A stretch of 64,000 nt of DNA from Strongylocentrotus droebachiensis (GCA_035222895.1 JAVYIG010005297.1:62001-126000), one strand, 5' to 3'; shown: positions 42,101-57,100, counted from the stretch's first letter. Translations and numbers: made by a program. The notes: generated by a model from the letters alone, not told the origin.

Positions 42101-45100
42101 GTGGGAACTGAATTCAGACAAGAATTAATAATCGAGAATGGTACAACAAATCCTCTTCTGTCTCTAATAATTTATTGAAACATCAAAGCCTCCACGTTTC
42201 GCGCGGGAGGGGGGAAACTGAATTTAGACAAGGATTAAGAGTCGAGAATGGAACAACGAATCATATTCTTTCTCCAATAATTGCATTAAACAATGAAAGG
42301 TCAAAGCTTCCGCGCTTCGCGCCAGAGGGGGAGGGGGAACCAAATTCAGACAAGGAAAAAGGGTCGAGAATGGTACAATGAATCGTCTTCTTTCTCTAAT
42401 AATTTAATGAAATTATGAAAGGTCACAGCTTACGCGCTTTGCGCAGGAGGGGGAGGGGGAACTCAATTCAAACAAGAAATATGAGTCGAGAATGATACAA
42501 CAAATCAGCACTTTCACAAAATTCATATTCTCATATTTTTGCTCGCTCATTTCGCTCACTAGCCGAATTGTGAACTAGAAAATTACCTTTTCGGGCAAGA
42601 GGCTCCAACCCCCCCCCCCCCCCCCCCCCCCCCCGATGAAAATGTCAAAAATATGTATAACTTAAAAACGGGGAATGTTGATATCGGACAATAGCGATCC
42701 TCTACTCCTATTATGAATAGCGACCCTCTTCTTCTATTATGAATAGCGACCCTCTACTCCTATTATAAATAGCGACCCTCTTCTCCTATTATGAATAGCG
42801 ACCCTCTTCATCGATTATGAATAATGACCCTTATGAATAATGACCCTTATGAATAGCGACCCTCTTCTTCCTATTATGAATAACGACCCTCTACTCCTAT
42901 TATGAATAACGACCCTCTACTCCTATTATGAATAGCGACCCTCTTCTCCTATTATGAATAGCGACCCTCATTTCGTATTAAGAATAGCAACCCTCTACTC
43001 CTATTATGAATAACGACCCTCATTTCTTTTTATGAATAGCGACCCTCATTTCGTATTATGAATAGCGACCCTCTACTTCTATTATGAATAGCGACCCTCA
43101 TTTTGCATTATGAATAGCGACCCTCATTTCGTATTATGAATAGCGACCCTCATTTCGTATTATAACTAGCGACCCTCTTTCTGTGTTATGAATACCGACC
43201 CTTTTGTAATATTATGAATAGGGACCCTCATGAATAACGACCCCGATTTCGTATTATGAATAGCGACCCTCTTCTAATATTATGAATACCGACCCTCTTC
43301 TTTCATTATGAATAGCGGTCCTTATGAATAATGACCCTTATGAATAATGACCCTTTTCTCCAATTATGAAAAGCGGACCTTATGAATAGCGGTCGTTATG
43401 AATAGCGAACCTTACATGTATGAATAGCGGTCCTTATGAATAGCGACATTGACCCTGCAGTACAGTGGTCTGAAATCAGATTATTACTTACTGGCTCTAT
43501 AACTCTTAAAGAGAAGGTTGAGTTCTGGGAAGAGGTGAAAAATAATTTGTGAGCGTTATCATTCCTATTATGCAAGTGTGGAAGAACATCAGATAAGACA
43601 TGTTCCCTTAAAAAGCATGGCTCTTCAAATGCCTTCATATTCTAAATATGTCATGTAACATCGTAAAACTCGGGGAATAGCCTTTTTACGCCACGTGGTT
43701 GTGTAGTCACAAATACATCTTTCTGTGTACAGTGTTTGTAACTTTACCAAGACTTGGCCAAATTTCTTATCATTTTGATGATTCCAGAACCTTGCAATAC
43801 ACACAAATTCTTATATATGCTAGATGATCAACCTTTTCTGGTCGATTCCACACCGTTTCTTTCACAATGCAATCGCAAAACCAGAACTCAACTTCATCTT
43901 TTAGTCGATTCAACAACTAATAGTCGTTATTTTCCCACTTAAAGACATTTTCAAGCCCCCTTTTTTTTCGGAAAGTTCTAAATTAATATTGTCTTTCAAA
44001 TGCTGTTGGAATTTAACCTTTTCATTTTTGGGGCCTGCAAATGGGACATAGTACCTTTAAAGTTCCAGATATGTGTAAAACGTATTCCATTAGCAAATAA
44101 TGAAATACTCAACTTTGCCTCTGAAGAAATAAAAATTCTTCATAGTTACGTGACATATTCTTTTTGTCAATACTCCTCTTTGAAAATCCATTGGCAAAGT
44201 GATTTTGAGAATTTTAGTGGATATCTGAATTTAAAGTGAATTTTGATGTGGAATTTGGAAATCTTAATGAATTTTGATATTTGGAATCTCCTCATAGTTT
44301 ATGAATTTCAAAGTTTAAATTCATCCAATGTACAGAAACCCAAGTGCTTATTGTCGATGAATATACAGTGTACTCGCAACTTTGCCAGCCAATAGATATT
44401 AGCAGTCGTCAAGTTTAGGTGATATAATTTTGTTTTGTCAATACTCCTCTTTGAAAACCCATCGGCAAAGTGATTTTGAGAATTTTAATGGATATCTGCA
44501 TTTAAAGTGAATTTTGATGTGGAATTTGGAAATCTTAATGAATTTTGATATTTGGAATCTCCTCATAGTTCATGAATTTCAAAGTTTAAATTCATCCAAT
44601 GTACAGAAAGCCAGTGCTTATTGTCGATGAATATACTCGCAACTTTGCCAGCCAATAGATATTAGCAGTCGTCAAGTTTAGGTGATATAATTTTGTTTTG
44701 TTAATACGTCTTTTTGAAAATCCAACGGCAAAGTGATTTTGAGAATTTTAATGGATATCTGCATTTAAAGGGAAAGTCCACCCCCAAAATAAGTTTGTTT
44801 CGATAGAGGCAGAATAATAAGAAAATCAGGTGAGTGAAAGTTTGAGCAAATTCTGAATGAAAATAAGAAAGTTATGAATTATTGAAGTTGTGATCAATCA
44901 AATACAAATTGGCAACTCTGTGACTTATTATATGAGCTCTCCTTCATTTGCTTTGTGCATAATATTCCATAAAATCATGTTTTCTTCGTTATTGATGACG
45001 GAATATATATTTGTTCCTTGCAGGGGGAGTATAGAAACATATTTGCAATTATTATATTTAGGGTGCATGTATGGTTGAAATTTTTCTTGAGGGAAAATGA

Positions 45101-48100
45101 AAATTTTAGATTTTTTTAGTACTAACCAAATGGAAGTTGAGCTCGCATGATACCTCATAGAGTTGCCAATTTGTGTTTGATTGATCACAACTTAAAAAAT
45201 CCTAACTTCCTTATTTTTAATCGGAATTTGCTCAAACTTTCACTGACTTGTTTCTCTCATTTTTCTACTCCTATTAAAACTAACTTAATTTCAGGGTGGA
45301 CTTTCCCTTTAAAGTGAATTTTGATGTAGAATTGGAAAATATTAATGAAGTTTGATATTTGGAATATCCTCATAGTTTATGAATTTCAAAGTTTAAATTC
45401 ATCCAATGTACAGAAAGCCAGTGGTTATTGCCGATGAATTTACTCGCAACTTTGCCAGCCAATAGATATTAGCAGACTGTATCTTCCAACCAAATATAAA
45501 AAGTGACTTGTTAATGTGTATATACTTACAGTGTTTAAGTGACAACCAGTTATTTATAGGCATCTGGAGCAGTATTCTGAAAATTGTTATACCGTAATAG
45601 TTTTTTGTAAAATTTTGCTGTATCTTTCCTCTCATCTCTTTAGCCCATGCTCACTTCAGCTGCTCATGTTATCCATATTTTGTAATGTTTGAATTAGACA
45701 AGGAAAATGTTGATAAAAGTGTTACTTGTAATTGTTACTTCAAGTGTTATTAAATTGCATTTCTGTTGTTGTGTGCGGTTTATAGTGATATGGTGTTTTT
45801 TTATACATTTAATACTTGGTGACATGTAGTGAATTCTAAAGACACATGGAACAAGTCTTTTTAGGATTAAATTATCACAAGCAGTTCGTAGTGAGATCAA
45901 TGGTCACATAAATAGTTTTAATTCTTTTTAGATGGAAGTAATTTTATCTTGACTTTAAAAAAATGATATATAGCATTGTATGCAATACATTATGACAAGC
46001 TCCTTGGCTTTTCATTGGTTCCTCCACAGCATTGGAATATTATTGCATTACCTGTATTATAAGTGTGTGATGTTTCTATTCAATGAGGAAAAAAGATAAA
46101 TCAATTTTTTGGTCATTCAGAAGTCACACTGTTCAGTTGTGAGGTCCAAAGACACAGAAATAAATAGTTGTATACTTTTTGGACATCAAGTTTTTTAGGC
46201 ACACAAGCCTTAATTTTCTTGACTTGGACAGGGTAGCTGATCGTCTTTTCTGCCACACAAGCCTCAATTTTCACGACTTAGGCGGATAAATGATGTGTTT
46301 TTGCGGGACACAAGCCTTAATTTTCCTGACTTGGATAGAGGTAGACAATAATGTCTTTTGGGCATGCAAGCCTTAATTTTAATTTTAGAAACCAGTCTCA
46401 ACACATATTGTATTAAAAAACACACAAGATGCATTTTCATTTAGTTTTAGACAAACACACAAGAAGTTGGGAATTAAGACACACAAGTAGTCTTTAGAAG
46501 GAAAAAATGAAAAGACACACAAGATACCCCTTTTTTCAGACACACAAGACAAAAATCTCACAAGCATACTGTCGTGAGTAGTACCGTCCGTCCGTCCGTC
46601 CCGTTTGACCGTTATCACAATATCTCAAGAACCATTTAAGATTTAAACTTAAGACTCGTGAATAGTATTTATCACCATAGGAAGACGATCTGATTAGATT
46701 TTGGAGTACGTAGGTCAAAGGTCACAGGTCACAGAGGTCAACTTATGAAATTCCTTGTATTGAGTTTGTTAGCGCGATATCTCAAGAACCATTTGAGATT
46801 TAAACTTCAAACTTAAGGATAGTATGTATCACCATAGGAAGACGATCTGATTAGATTTTGGAGCACGTAGGTCAAAGGTCACAGGTCACAGAGGTCAACT
46901 TATGAAATTCCTTGTATTGAGTTTGTTAGCGCGATATCTCAAGAACCATTTGAGATTTAAACTTCAAACTTAAGGATAGTATGTATCACCATAGGAAGAC
47001 GATCTGATTAGATTTTGGAGCACGTATGTCAAAGGTCAAGGGTCACAGAGGTCAACTTATGAAATTCCATACATTGAGATTGTTATCATGATATCTCAAG
47101 AACCACTGGAGATTTAAACTTCAAACTTAGTGATAGTGTGTATCACTATAGGAAAACAATCTGATTACATTTTGGAGCACGTAGGTCAAAGGTCAAGGGT
47201 CATAGAGGTCAACTTATGAAATTCCATACATTGAGATTGTTATCATGATATCTCAAGAACCACTGGAGATGTAAAAACTTCAAACTTAAGGATAGTATGT
47301 ATCACCATAGGAAGACGATCTGATTAGATTTTGGAGCACGTAGGTCAAAGGTCAAGGGTCACAGAGGTCAACTTATGAAATTCCATACATTGAGATTGTT
47401 ATCATAATATCTCAAGAACCACTGGAGATTTAAACTTCAAACTTAATGATAGTGTGTATCACCATAGGAAGACAATCTGATTAGATTTTGGAGCACGTAG
47501 GTCAAAGGTCAAAGGCCACAGCGCACATTATGAATGCAAAAACAGCTTGTGATCGCGTTATCTCAAGAACCGATTGATGGATTCATGCCAAAATTAGGTC
47601 ATGTTTGTTACTTGCAGAGCCAATGAACTGAGTAGATTCTTGGTTCATAAGGTCAAAGGTCATGGGCCCATTATGTATGCAAAAATAGCTTGTGAACGCA
47701 TTCTCATTAGAACTGACAGATGGATTACTATTTAACTCAGAACATCTTGCAGAGCCAATGAACTGAGTAGATTTTATGGTCATGAGGTCAAAGATCAAAG
47801 GGTCATATATGTATATGAGAAATTGCTTGTAATCACAATATTCTGAGAACCTGTCAATGGATTACCATTGAACGTGAATTCAATTTTTTTTTTCTGTTTT
47901 GGTTTGTAAAATTGCTCTATAACGGAGGCATCATTTTCCATCTAGTTTATGCCTGTTCTTTGTTCTTTGTTTTTGGGGTTGTCCGTCCGTTAACCTGTAC
48001 GTCCCGTTCTTGTGATCACACTATCTCAAGAACCGACTGATGGATTCCCGCCAAACTTGGGTAGTGCATTTATCTTGCAGACCCAATGAACAGTTCAGAT

Positions 48101-51100
48101 TTTGGGGTCATGAGGTCAAAGGTCAAGGGCTCATTATGTATGCAAAAATAGCTTGTGAATGCATTATCATTAGAACAGATGGATTGATTACTATGAAACT
48201 CAGGACATGTATGTATCTTGCAGAGCCAATGAACTGGTTGGAATTTTGGGTTATGAGGTCAAAGATCAAAAGGTCATACATGTACATTGTATATGGAAAA
48301 TAGCTTGTAATCACTATATTCTGAGAACCTGTTATTGGATTACAATCAAACTTGAATTTTAAGAATTGCTTCTGTTTTGGTTTGTAAAATAGCTTTATGG
48401 CGGAAGCATCATTTTTGACTGCGTAGTCGAAGATCCATTTAGTTTTGTAGACAGGTGGTCTTCATATACACAGGGGTGCAAAAGCAGGTTTCATTGTACA
48501 CAAGCTATACAGAAGGATGCAAGAACGTATATGAGTAAAGATGATGGTTTTTATCATTGTCAATCTTTCTCAATACAAGTCGGTAGACTGACTGATAAAA
48601 TGACATTTTCCATGAGTTTCAGGAATATTCTAGCTTTCAATGTCCATGGTAACAAACTTTGAAGTATTATCTTTCATATCCTATCAGGCCAAGGTTACAT
48701 GGATCGGTGAACCAGAAGAGGTAACCAAAGACCGTGCGTTCTACAAGGCAGCCATGATTGACGATCAGAAGGTTAGCTTAGATCTTTCTTTCTGGTCAAT
48801 TTTTACTGGGCTCTACTGGTTAAGGTATCTTGGTATGGGCGGAGTATAACTTTTTCACTGTGTACATTCCCGATACAACTGATGCAATCCAGTCATGACA
48901 GACAGTATGCAACAAAGAAACCAATTTAGTCAATTATCTGTTGCTCTCCTACGTCAGTAAACTACAGTCCTGTGTTTACCATCAGTCAGATTTATACCAC
49001 AAAGTTTGTAATTTTAAAAAGTTGAAAAAAGTGTAGGAAAAAATTATTTTGGTAAAGTCAACAGGTAAGAAATAGCCTTGTATCCTTCAGAGAAACTTAA
49101 AGTTAACAACTGAATTATTTATACCACTTTTAAATTTGATATTTTTTGTTTTTTTCATAGCTAAAGAATTAAAGATGAACTGGTTGAATTCGGGCTTTTG
49201 TTGAATACTTTTAGATTTAAGCTTCAATATTCGACATTCTCAAGAAACATAAATGGGGACTTGCAACTAATCAATTGTGTTCACATACTTAAAAAGTTAC
49301 AAAACTTGGGAAGAGTATTAATAATTTCCTTCTCTTTGTTTGTTACTGCCCTCTTTAGATTGAGAGAGGGGATTGTGTTCAGATTCATCCCGATGACCCA
49401 ACCAAACCTCTCTTCATCGCCAGGGTGATTTACATGTGGCAGGATAGCGATGGAGAAATGATGTTCCATGCACAGTGGTTTGTGTGAGTTAGGCCAAATT
49501 ATTTTCTTATTTGTCTGTTTGCGAGATGTTTCAAGAGCACCATACACCTTACAACCTGATCAATAATAGTTGGATTTATAAAGTGTCCTTAAGAAACTAA
49601 GTTCTGAATATGTTATTAACTTGGCTATATTTAAGCTACAGGGTTTTCAGATATTTCATTGCTTCCAAAAGGATTTTTGTCGCTTGTCCAAATAGCATGT
49701 GCACTCAATAATTTGCTATGGTGGCTTTAGAGAGTGTACAATGCCTCCTGTAATGATTGTGGAATTTTGAAAAATTGATATATGTTTAGAACCCTTAGCT
49801 TCTATGATAAAGCACTCAATTATTCAAGGAATTTCTTCTTCTGTAATCATTCACATCACCTTGGTTGAGAGTGGTAAAATGAAGATGAATGCCAGAGGAT
49901 TATGACAGGATTTTGCTATGAATGTACTATTTTTAATGACTTTGTAATACTATTGTCGTTTGAGCAGTATTCTTGTGTTATTATTAATATATAAGTTGTA
50001 CTCAATTCAGCTGCTAGGCTGCCATGTACAATGTTTTTTATGCCTCCGCTACAAAGTAGCCGGAGGCATTATGTTTTCGGGTTGTCCGTCCGTCCGTACG
50101 TCCCGTTCTCGTGATCACGTTATCTCAAGAACCGATTGGTTGATTCCCGCCAAACTTAGGTCATGTATGTATCTCACAGAGCCAATGAACTGATTAGATT
50201 TTGGGGTCACTAGATCCAAGGTCAAAGGTCACAGGGCTCATTATGTATGCGAAAATGGCTCGTGATCGCGTTATCTCAAGAACCGATTTATGGATTCCTG
50301 CCAAACTTGAGTCATGTGTGTATCTCACAGAGCCAATGAATTGATTAGATTTTGGGGTCACGAGATCCAAGGTCAAAGGTCACAGGGCTCATTATGTATG
50401 CGAAAATGGCTCGTGATCGCGTTATCTCAAAAACTGATTGATGGATTCCTGCCAAACTTAAGTCATGGATGTATCTTGCAGAGCCAATGAACTGATTAGA
50501 TTTTGGGGTCACAAGGTCAAAGGTCAAAGGTCACAGGGCTCATTATGTATGCAAAATAGCTTGTGATCGCATTATCTCAAGAACCGATTGATGGATTCCT
50601 GCCAAACTCAGGTCATGTATGTATCTTGCAGAGCCAATGAAATGATTCGATTTTGGGGTCACCAGGTCAAAGGTCACAGGGGTCTTTATGTATCAAAAAA
50701 TAGCTTGTGATCGCATTATCATGAGATCAAATAGACAGATTACTATCAACTCAAGTCATGTATGTATCTTGCAGAGCCAATGAACTGATTAGATTTTGGG
50801 GTCACCAGGTCGAAGGTCAAAGGTCACATGGCTCATTATGTATGCCAAAAATAGCTTGTGCATGCATTATCATTAAAACCCACAGATGGATTACAATCAA
50901 ACTTGAATTTAAAAATTGTTTCTGTTTTGGTTTGTAAAATTGCTCTATGGCGGAGGCATCATTTTTGACTGCGCGCAGTCAAAGTTCCATCTAGTTTTAT
51001 ATCACAATAATGAAAAAAACAAATTTAATGTGGAAAGTATAAATATTATATGTTCCTTGCATGTTGTTATTGATAGTGATATAATGTCGATGGATCCCGA

Positions 51101-54100
51101 CATCCAGCATGAATTTCAACGCCTGGGTCTACACATCGCTCCATACACTCTTGCATCCATTTAATATAGCGCCATCTTCGTCTACGTTTTCATTCATAGT
51201 TCAATGTACATACCACACACATGTGACGTAAAATGACTGAGGTCTCGTGCACCGAAAGTTTGCATTATTTAAACGCCTTTATTTGCCACATCCGTGCCTC
51301 CAAATGAATTTGCACAGGTCCAACACATCCTTGATCTTGTGGTACAACACATTTCCATGGTAACAGTCTTCAAAACGTGATAAACAATGGTTAAACAGAT
51401 AACTAGAGGTTGAAAACTAATATGCCTTTCCACTGGCCTCGAAACTCCGAAAACACTTTCTCTGAACTTTCTCTGTCTCGCCGTAGATGGCGTAGTTCCC
51501 TAAAACTGCCATTAACATTCCGGCCCCTTAATTGTCTTCACTTTAAACAATACAATTACTAATCCTTACTTCAACAACAAATGTATCAACTCTGAACATA
51601 AACCTGTAAGTCGTCTTACTACTATAAAGACACTTACTGTATGATGAATGTGATACCATACATGTACCTTTAACTTTACTATGAGTAATGCATCTCTGCC
51701 TCAGGTGTCCTTCACACAAACAATGGTCATTATACATGTATTCCTTGCATAACAAACAATTATTCCCAAAGTGATTATTCTCAAACCTTAAAATGCCAGC
51801 ATGCATACTAGCCTGTATGTTTCTAAAGAATATCCTGCTTCATTAATCTAATAGCGAAACTCACACATGATCGAAAATCCATTGACCTGAATTCATGATA
51901 AACCACTACTCGCCAATAAATGCTTCTTGCGTTCCCTCAACAATTTACCATCATGTAGCCAACAAAATTTCAAGTCAAACTATAATGCGTAAGTAGCTGC
52001 ATATTCATGCAACTATGCAAATTCTCATCTGTAAGTACACTTTTTTTTGTTGTTTTGTTTCGTTTTTTTGGTATTTTTTATTTTTTTTGCAAAAGAAATT
52101 AAACAAACACTAGTCAACTTACTTATTAACCTACCGGTATTCGTTACTAAAGTAGATTTCCCCTTTAATACATTATGAATACAAGCTCTTCACTCAACAA
52201 ACCAATGTTATACCTTGCCATTGGTAATTATCAAAAAACAAACAAAAAACATTTAACTGTGTCTCAGAACAAAAAACTGATTTCTTTAAAATTGCATTCC
52301 AGTCAAATTATCAAACATTCATTAACCATGCAATATCTTCACATCAATAAAGTACAAGTCTTGAAATTATCATAACTTCAGTTTACTCCCTAACTATTAG
52401 ATACATTAACCAATTATACCATTGTATATCAGTTTTTAACCTAAAGTTAAAATCAATAATACCTTACAACAAAGCCATTCAAAACCATGAGCCTTTGATA
52501 TAATAAACATAATACATAAACTCCCATGGCTATAATAATGTGTTCTGATCCCAGTGTTTGCTTAAACAGGGATTGACGGTACTTTCGTCATATATTCTCA
52601 ACTCTTTCTATGTTCACATGGTACTGTGTACAAACAAACAACTATGATGTATTGTCAACAAACATTATGCTGAGTAAACTATGACTTTAAACAAACTCAT
52701 CATTTAAGAAATCTTTGTTATTAAAGTTGGTACAATTATTAATTGATATACAATCTGTCTTACAAATGTTAGAAAACATATACACCTGTATGACAATGTC
52801 TTGTTGTCAGGTATTCAACAAATGTAACAATGTAACAATAATTCACATCACCAAATTGTATGTGCACTTCTTTCTAGTGATTACTCTAATGGTCTTTTTA
52901 TCCCAACAAATTCACAAAACAAGTTCAACTTTATCCAGCTTTGGTGTGACATGGAATCCAACCTACGTACAAACACAGCTACATTGTACATGTATTACAA
53001 CCTGTAAGTAACACTAATTTGAATTGAACAAGTCAGCCATTGTTCCTGCACAAAATGCATATCTACCTTTGGAAATCTAAAACTTTCTCCAAACTGATAA
53101 TTCCAAATCTGAATTATATGAAATCGAGGTGGCTGATCAAAAAACAAATAGTGTCACTGCACCACTTGTGCTTTAATACCTGCCAAAATACAAAACATAA
53201 TTTTGCAATTTTATCAAACGTTAAAAACATTGTTTAGCATGACAAAACATAAAAAATAAAAAACTTATTCAATTTCACAAAATTTTAAATACTCATTCAA
53301 TGTAAACATTTTATATAATGTCCTCCTGTCTTGTTGCTATTCTCTGAAAGTCTGAAAGTTTATGGAACATGGACATCACAAATTGTTCTTCATATGTCTT
53401 GTTTTTGTTCGAAGTTTGCAGTTAGTGAGATTCTTCTGAAATTACTTTATCAGCTGATCATTTATCACGCTTCAAACACTTGAATCTGCATCCAACTTGT
53501 TTATCTGATGGAGTAGATTATTCTCCATCACAGAAGAAACTCGACTCGCGATTTATGAATTGCTTTCAACACACGGTGCTTTAATGTTGCTGGAAATGCT
53601 CTTGATCCAAAATAAATTGACGTTGATCACAAAATAATTTTCATTGGCGGCGCTTGGCTCGCACCAATTTCACAAATGTATTTTATCACAATCCAAATTA
53701 TTCTCCGTCACGGAAGGAACTCGACTCGCGATTTATGAATTGCTTTTAACACTCGGTGCTTCATAGTTGCTGAAAATGCTCTTGATCCAAATAAATTCAC
53801 GTTGATCACAGAATAATTTTCATTGGCGGCGCTTGGCTCGCACCATTTCACAAAGTATTATATCACATTCCACATGGCGGTTGCAAAAGTCGACGTTGAT
53901 GACAAAATAAATTTCATTGGCGGCGCTTGGCTCGCACCAATTTCACAAAGGTACTTTATCACATTCCACATGGCGGTAGCAAGGCTCCAATTTTTTTTGA
54001 TCCAAATTAAATTCACAGTGATCCAAACTTCACCAAAAAAAAAGATACATGTTGAGCACTATTCTGCTTCCAGGAGCGAACACAGCTTTATCACTGGCCT

Positions 54101-57100
54101 CGTGAGTGTTGTGGATTTTGTCTTTATCCTTGCACTGCGAACTAGACCATCTTTACCCGGATATACTTCCTCCACTCGTCCCATCTGCCAGGAACATCTA
54201 GGCGCGTCCTTATCAGCAATCAAGACGACGTCTCCCACTTGTAGACTGCGATTTGGTTGGGCCCACTTCTGCCGTTGCTGCAAGGTAGGAAGGTACTCAC
54301 GCACCCATCTCCGCCAGAAGGTATCTGCTAGTAACTGCATCTGCCGCCATCTTTTCTTAGAGTATACATCCTTCTCTGAGAAGCGCCCTGGGGGTGGACT
54401 TGTAGTCATCTTGGCCTGTAGTAGATGATTAGGTGTAATGACATCCAGGTCATTGGGGTCATTTGAAGCTCTGGTTAGGGGCCGACTGTTTATAACTGCC
54501 TCTATCTCACACATTAAAGTGTGAAGCTGTTCATCACTCTGGGCAGTTTTCAAGTACTGCTCATGTAGTATGGCATGAAGGATTTTTCTGATAGTTCTTA
54601 TTTGTCGTTCCCATACTCCTCCAAAATGTGATGCAGCAGGTGGATTGAAATTCCACTGAATTCCACGATTACAGCAAAAGTTCATGATCTGCTCCTGACT
54701 CCATTCCTGTAGAGCCTGCTTCAATGCACTACAGGCACCCACCAAATTTGTGCCATTGTCTGAATACATTGTCTTGACAGAACCTCTTCGACTAACAAAT
54801 CGTCTTATGGCATCTATGGCAGAACTGGTGTCCAAGCTGCTTGCCACTTCTATGTGTATCGCTCGGCTGGTCATACAGGTGAACACAACACCATAACGTT
54901 TCTGCATGCTTCGACCACGCCTCGTCTCGAAAGGTCCGAAATAGTCCATGCCTGTATATGTGAAGGGTGGTTCACATGCTGCAACCCTAGGCCTTGGAAG
55001 ATCTGCCATCTTTTGTGTGTTTGTTTTGGCTTGGTACCTTCTGCATGTAACACATTTTCTGATGATTGTCTTTGTCAGCACACCTGCTCCAATTATCCAA
55101 TACTTCTGAAGAAGTTCTGCTAGCACATGGTTTTGACCTTGATGTGCTACACTTTGATGAACATGTCTTACTATCAAGGTAGACACATGGTGCTTTTTGG
55201 GCAAGATCACCTGATGTTTTGCATTTCCATCAATCTCGGCATTCCTTAGTCGTCCGCCAACTCTCAGTACTTTGTCATGCAGTTCTGGATCTAGCTTTAT
55301 GATGCTGCTGCCCTTGCGTATGTCCTTTCCTGACTGTTGATTTCCTTTCTGATTTAAGGCTTCTATTTCTTCCTGGAAGGACTCAAATTGCACCCACCGG
55401 ACAATAGCCAGTTCTGCACCATTCACTTCTGCTACTGTAAGGGTGCCAGTACACACTTTATCTGAGGACAACTTGGCCCTTTCCTTCAGCTTTTCTTTGA
55501 GCCTTAGCCACCAAGCAACTGCCCTTCGTAATCTTGTCCAATCTGAGTAGTGTGATATCAACTTGTTCACGGCGCACTCTTCTCCTCCAGTCTTTGTTGA
55601 ACCCATCATACAGTTCTTCTTGATTTCAAGTGGTGCGTTTACATCATCTGTGACTTCATCATTTGTCTTGGGCCAATCTTCTTCCGAGTGCAAAAGAAAC
55701 TCTGGGCCGTTCTTCCAATCTTCTCTTAGCAAGAATTCTTGCACCTTCATCCCTCTCGAACTAACATCAGCTGGATTGAGGCTGGTGTTCACATAGCGCC
55801 ATTGGTCAGGAATGGACCCGTCATGAATAACTGCTAACCTGTTGGCTACAAATGTTTGAAACCTTGCTGTTTCATTCTGGATGTAGCGCAGAACAGTCAT
55901 ACTATCTGTCCAGTAGTATGTTTCCTTCACCTGTATTGTCAGTTCCCTTTTGAGCATTTGGTTAACTCGCACGGCAACACATGCAGCTGTCAACTCCATT
56001 CTAGGGATGGAGACTTGTTTGATTGGTGCCACTCTTGCTTTACTCATGACGAAGGAAACCGTTGTCTCTCTCTTATTGTTGACAAGTCTAAGGTAGGAGA
56101 CCGTCCCATAGCCAACCTCACTGGCATCAGCGAAGTGATGTAAGGAGACCTCTGCCTGCTCATATCCTGATGGTCTAAGGCATCTATCCATCTTGAACTC
56201 TGACAGCCTTGGAAGATCTGCCAACCATTCCTTCCATAGTTCAGCTTCTGCTCTGGGGATTTCCTCGTCCCAGCCAATTCCCTTTCTGCACAGATTTTGA
56301 TGTTATGCTTGACATAGCTTGTGTAGGACACACAGTTGCAGTTCATACTTTTCAAACTACTAAATGTTTTTACATGTTATGATTACATCGCAATCCTATG
56401 TTGATTGGCTGTACACTCTCTATCATATCATATCTGCAATACTCACACCTGTTGAACTCTCATTTTTTCCAGATATGGCTCAGAAACTGTTTTGGGAGAA
56501 GCATCCGACCCTCTTGAACTGTTCCCCATTGATGAATGCCAAGACACCTACCTTGCCTCCGTCAATGACAATTGCTCCGTCATCTACAAAGCCCCCTCAC
56601 CTGATTGGTCCATGTTAGGCGGCATCGACGACCCTGAGACGGACCATGTCATCAAGGAGGATGATGGGAAGACATTTTTCTACCAGAAGTGGTACGATCC
56701 TGACCTGGCTCGGTTTGAGGACTATGAGCTTCTGAGCAGACCTGATGATGTCCCTGCTCATCGCTTCTGCAGCTGCTGCCTCAAGATGGAGAGAATACAA
56801 GAGGTGAGAGAAGAGAGCTATATACTAGATGCAATTTACATTAAAGCCCAGTTAAGATATATGACATAAACCACTTCAAAAACCCATCACAGCAAAATCA
56901 AATCAGTGAATGTCTTGAAATCAAAAGGTATGTGAATGGGCCGTGGTTGCATACAACTGTTTTATTGTACAGAATTGCTTCTTGCCATTCATTTGCACAT
57001 TTGCATGTTATTTTGTCTCGTTATGTTTATTCAGGATGCTTATCCTGTTAAATCTGAACAGGGTTTAATCAATAGAGTCAGTCTGATCATGTCTCTGTTT

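Larger units (their letters stand above)
29495..47945 (+). mobile_element. giant composite Helentron-associated (pearl-like) element holding a satellite
   Basis: The left end is TATGCCTCCG with its own hairpin (GGAGGCAT), followed by (CCGT)n at about 29545-29605. The right part is (CCGT)n at about 46583, about six 150-155-bp core repeats (46590-47880), CGGAGGCAT and a CCATCTAG end at 47945. The complete 0.95-kb copies at 50039-50994 and 57487-58444 show these parts lying next to each other. Here about 17 kb of other sequence sits inside the microsatellite. Reading it as one element is an inference from matching ends and order. Confidence 0.5.

Noticed and set aside
54854-56143. Plus-strand frames across the retroelement
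   Set aside because: Shadows of the minus-strand pol sequence.
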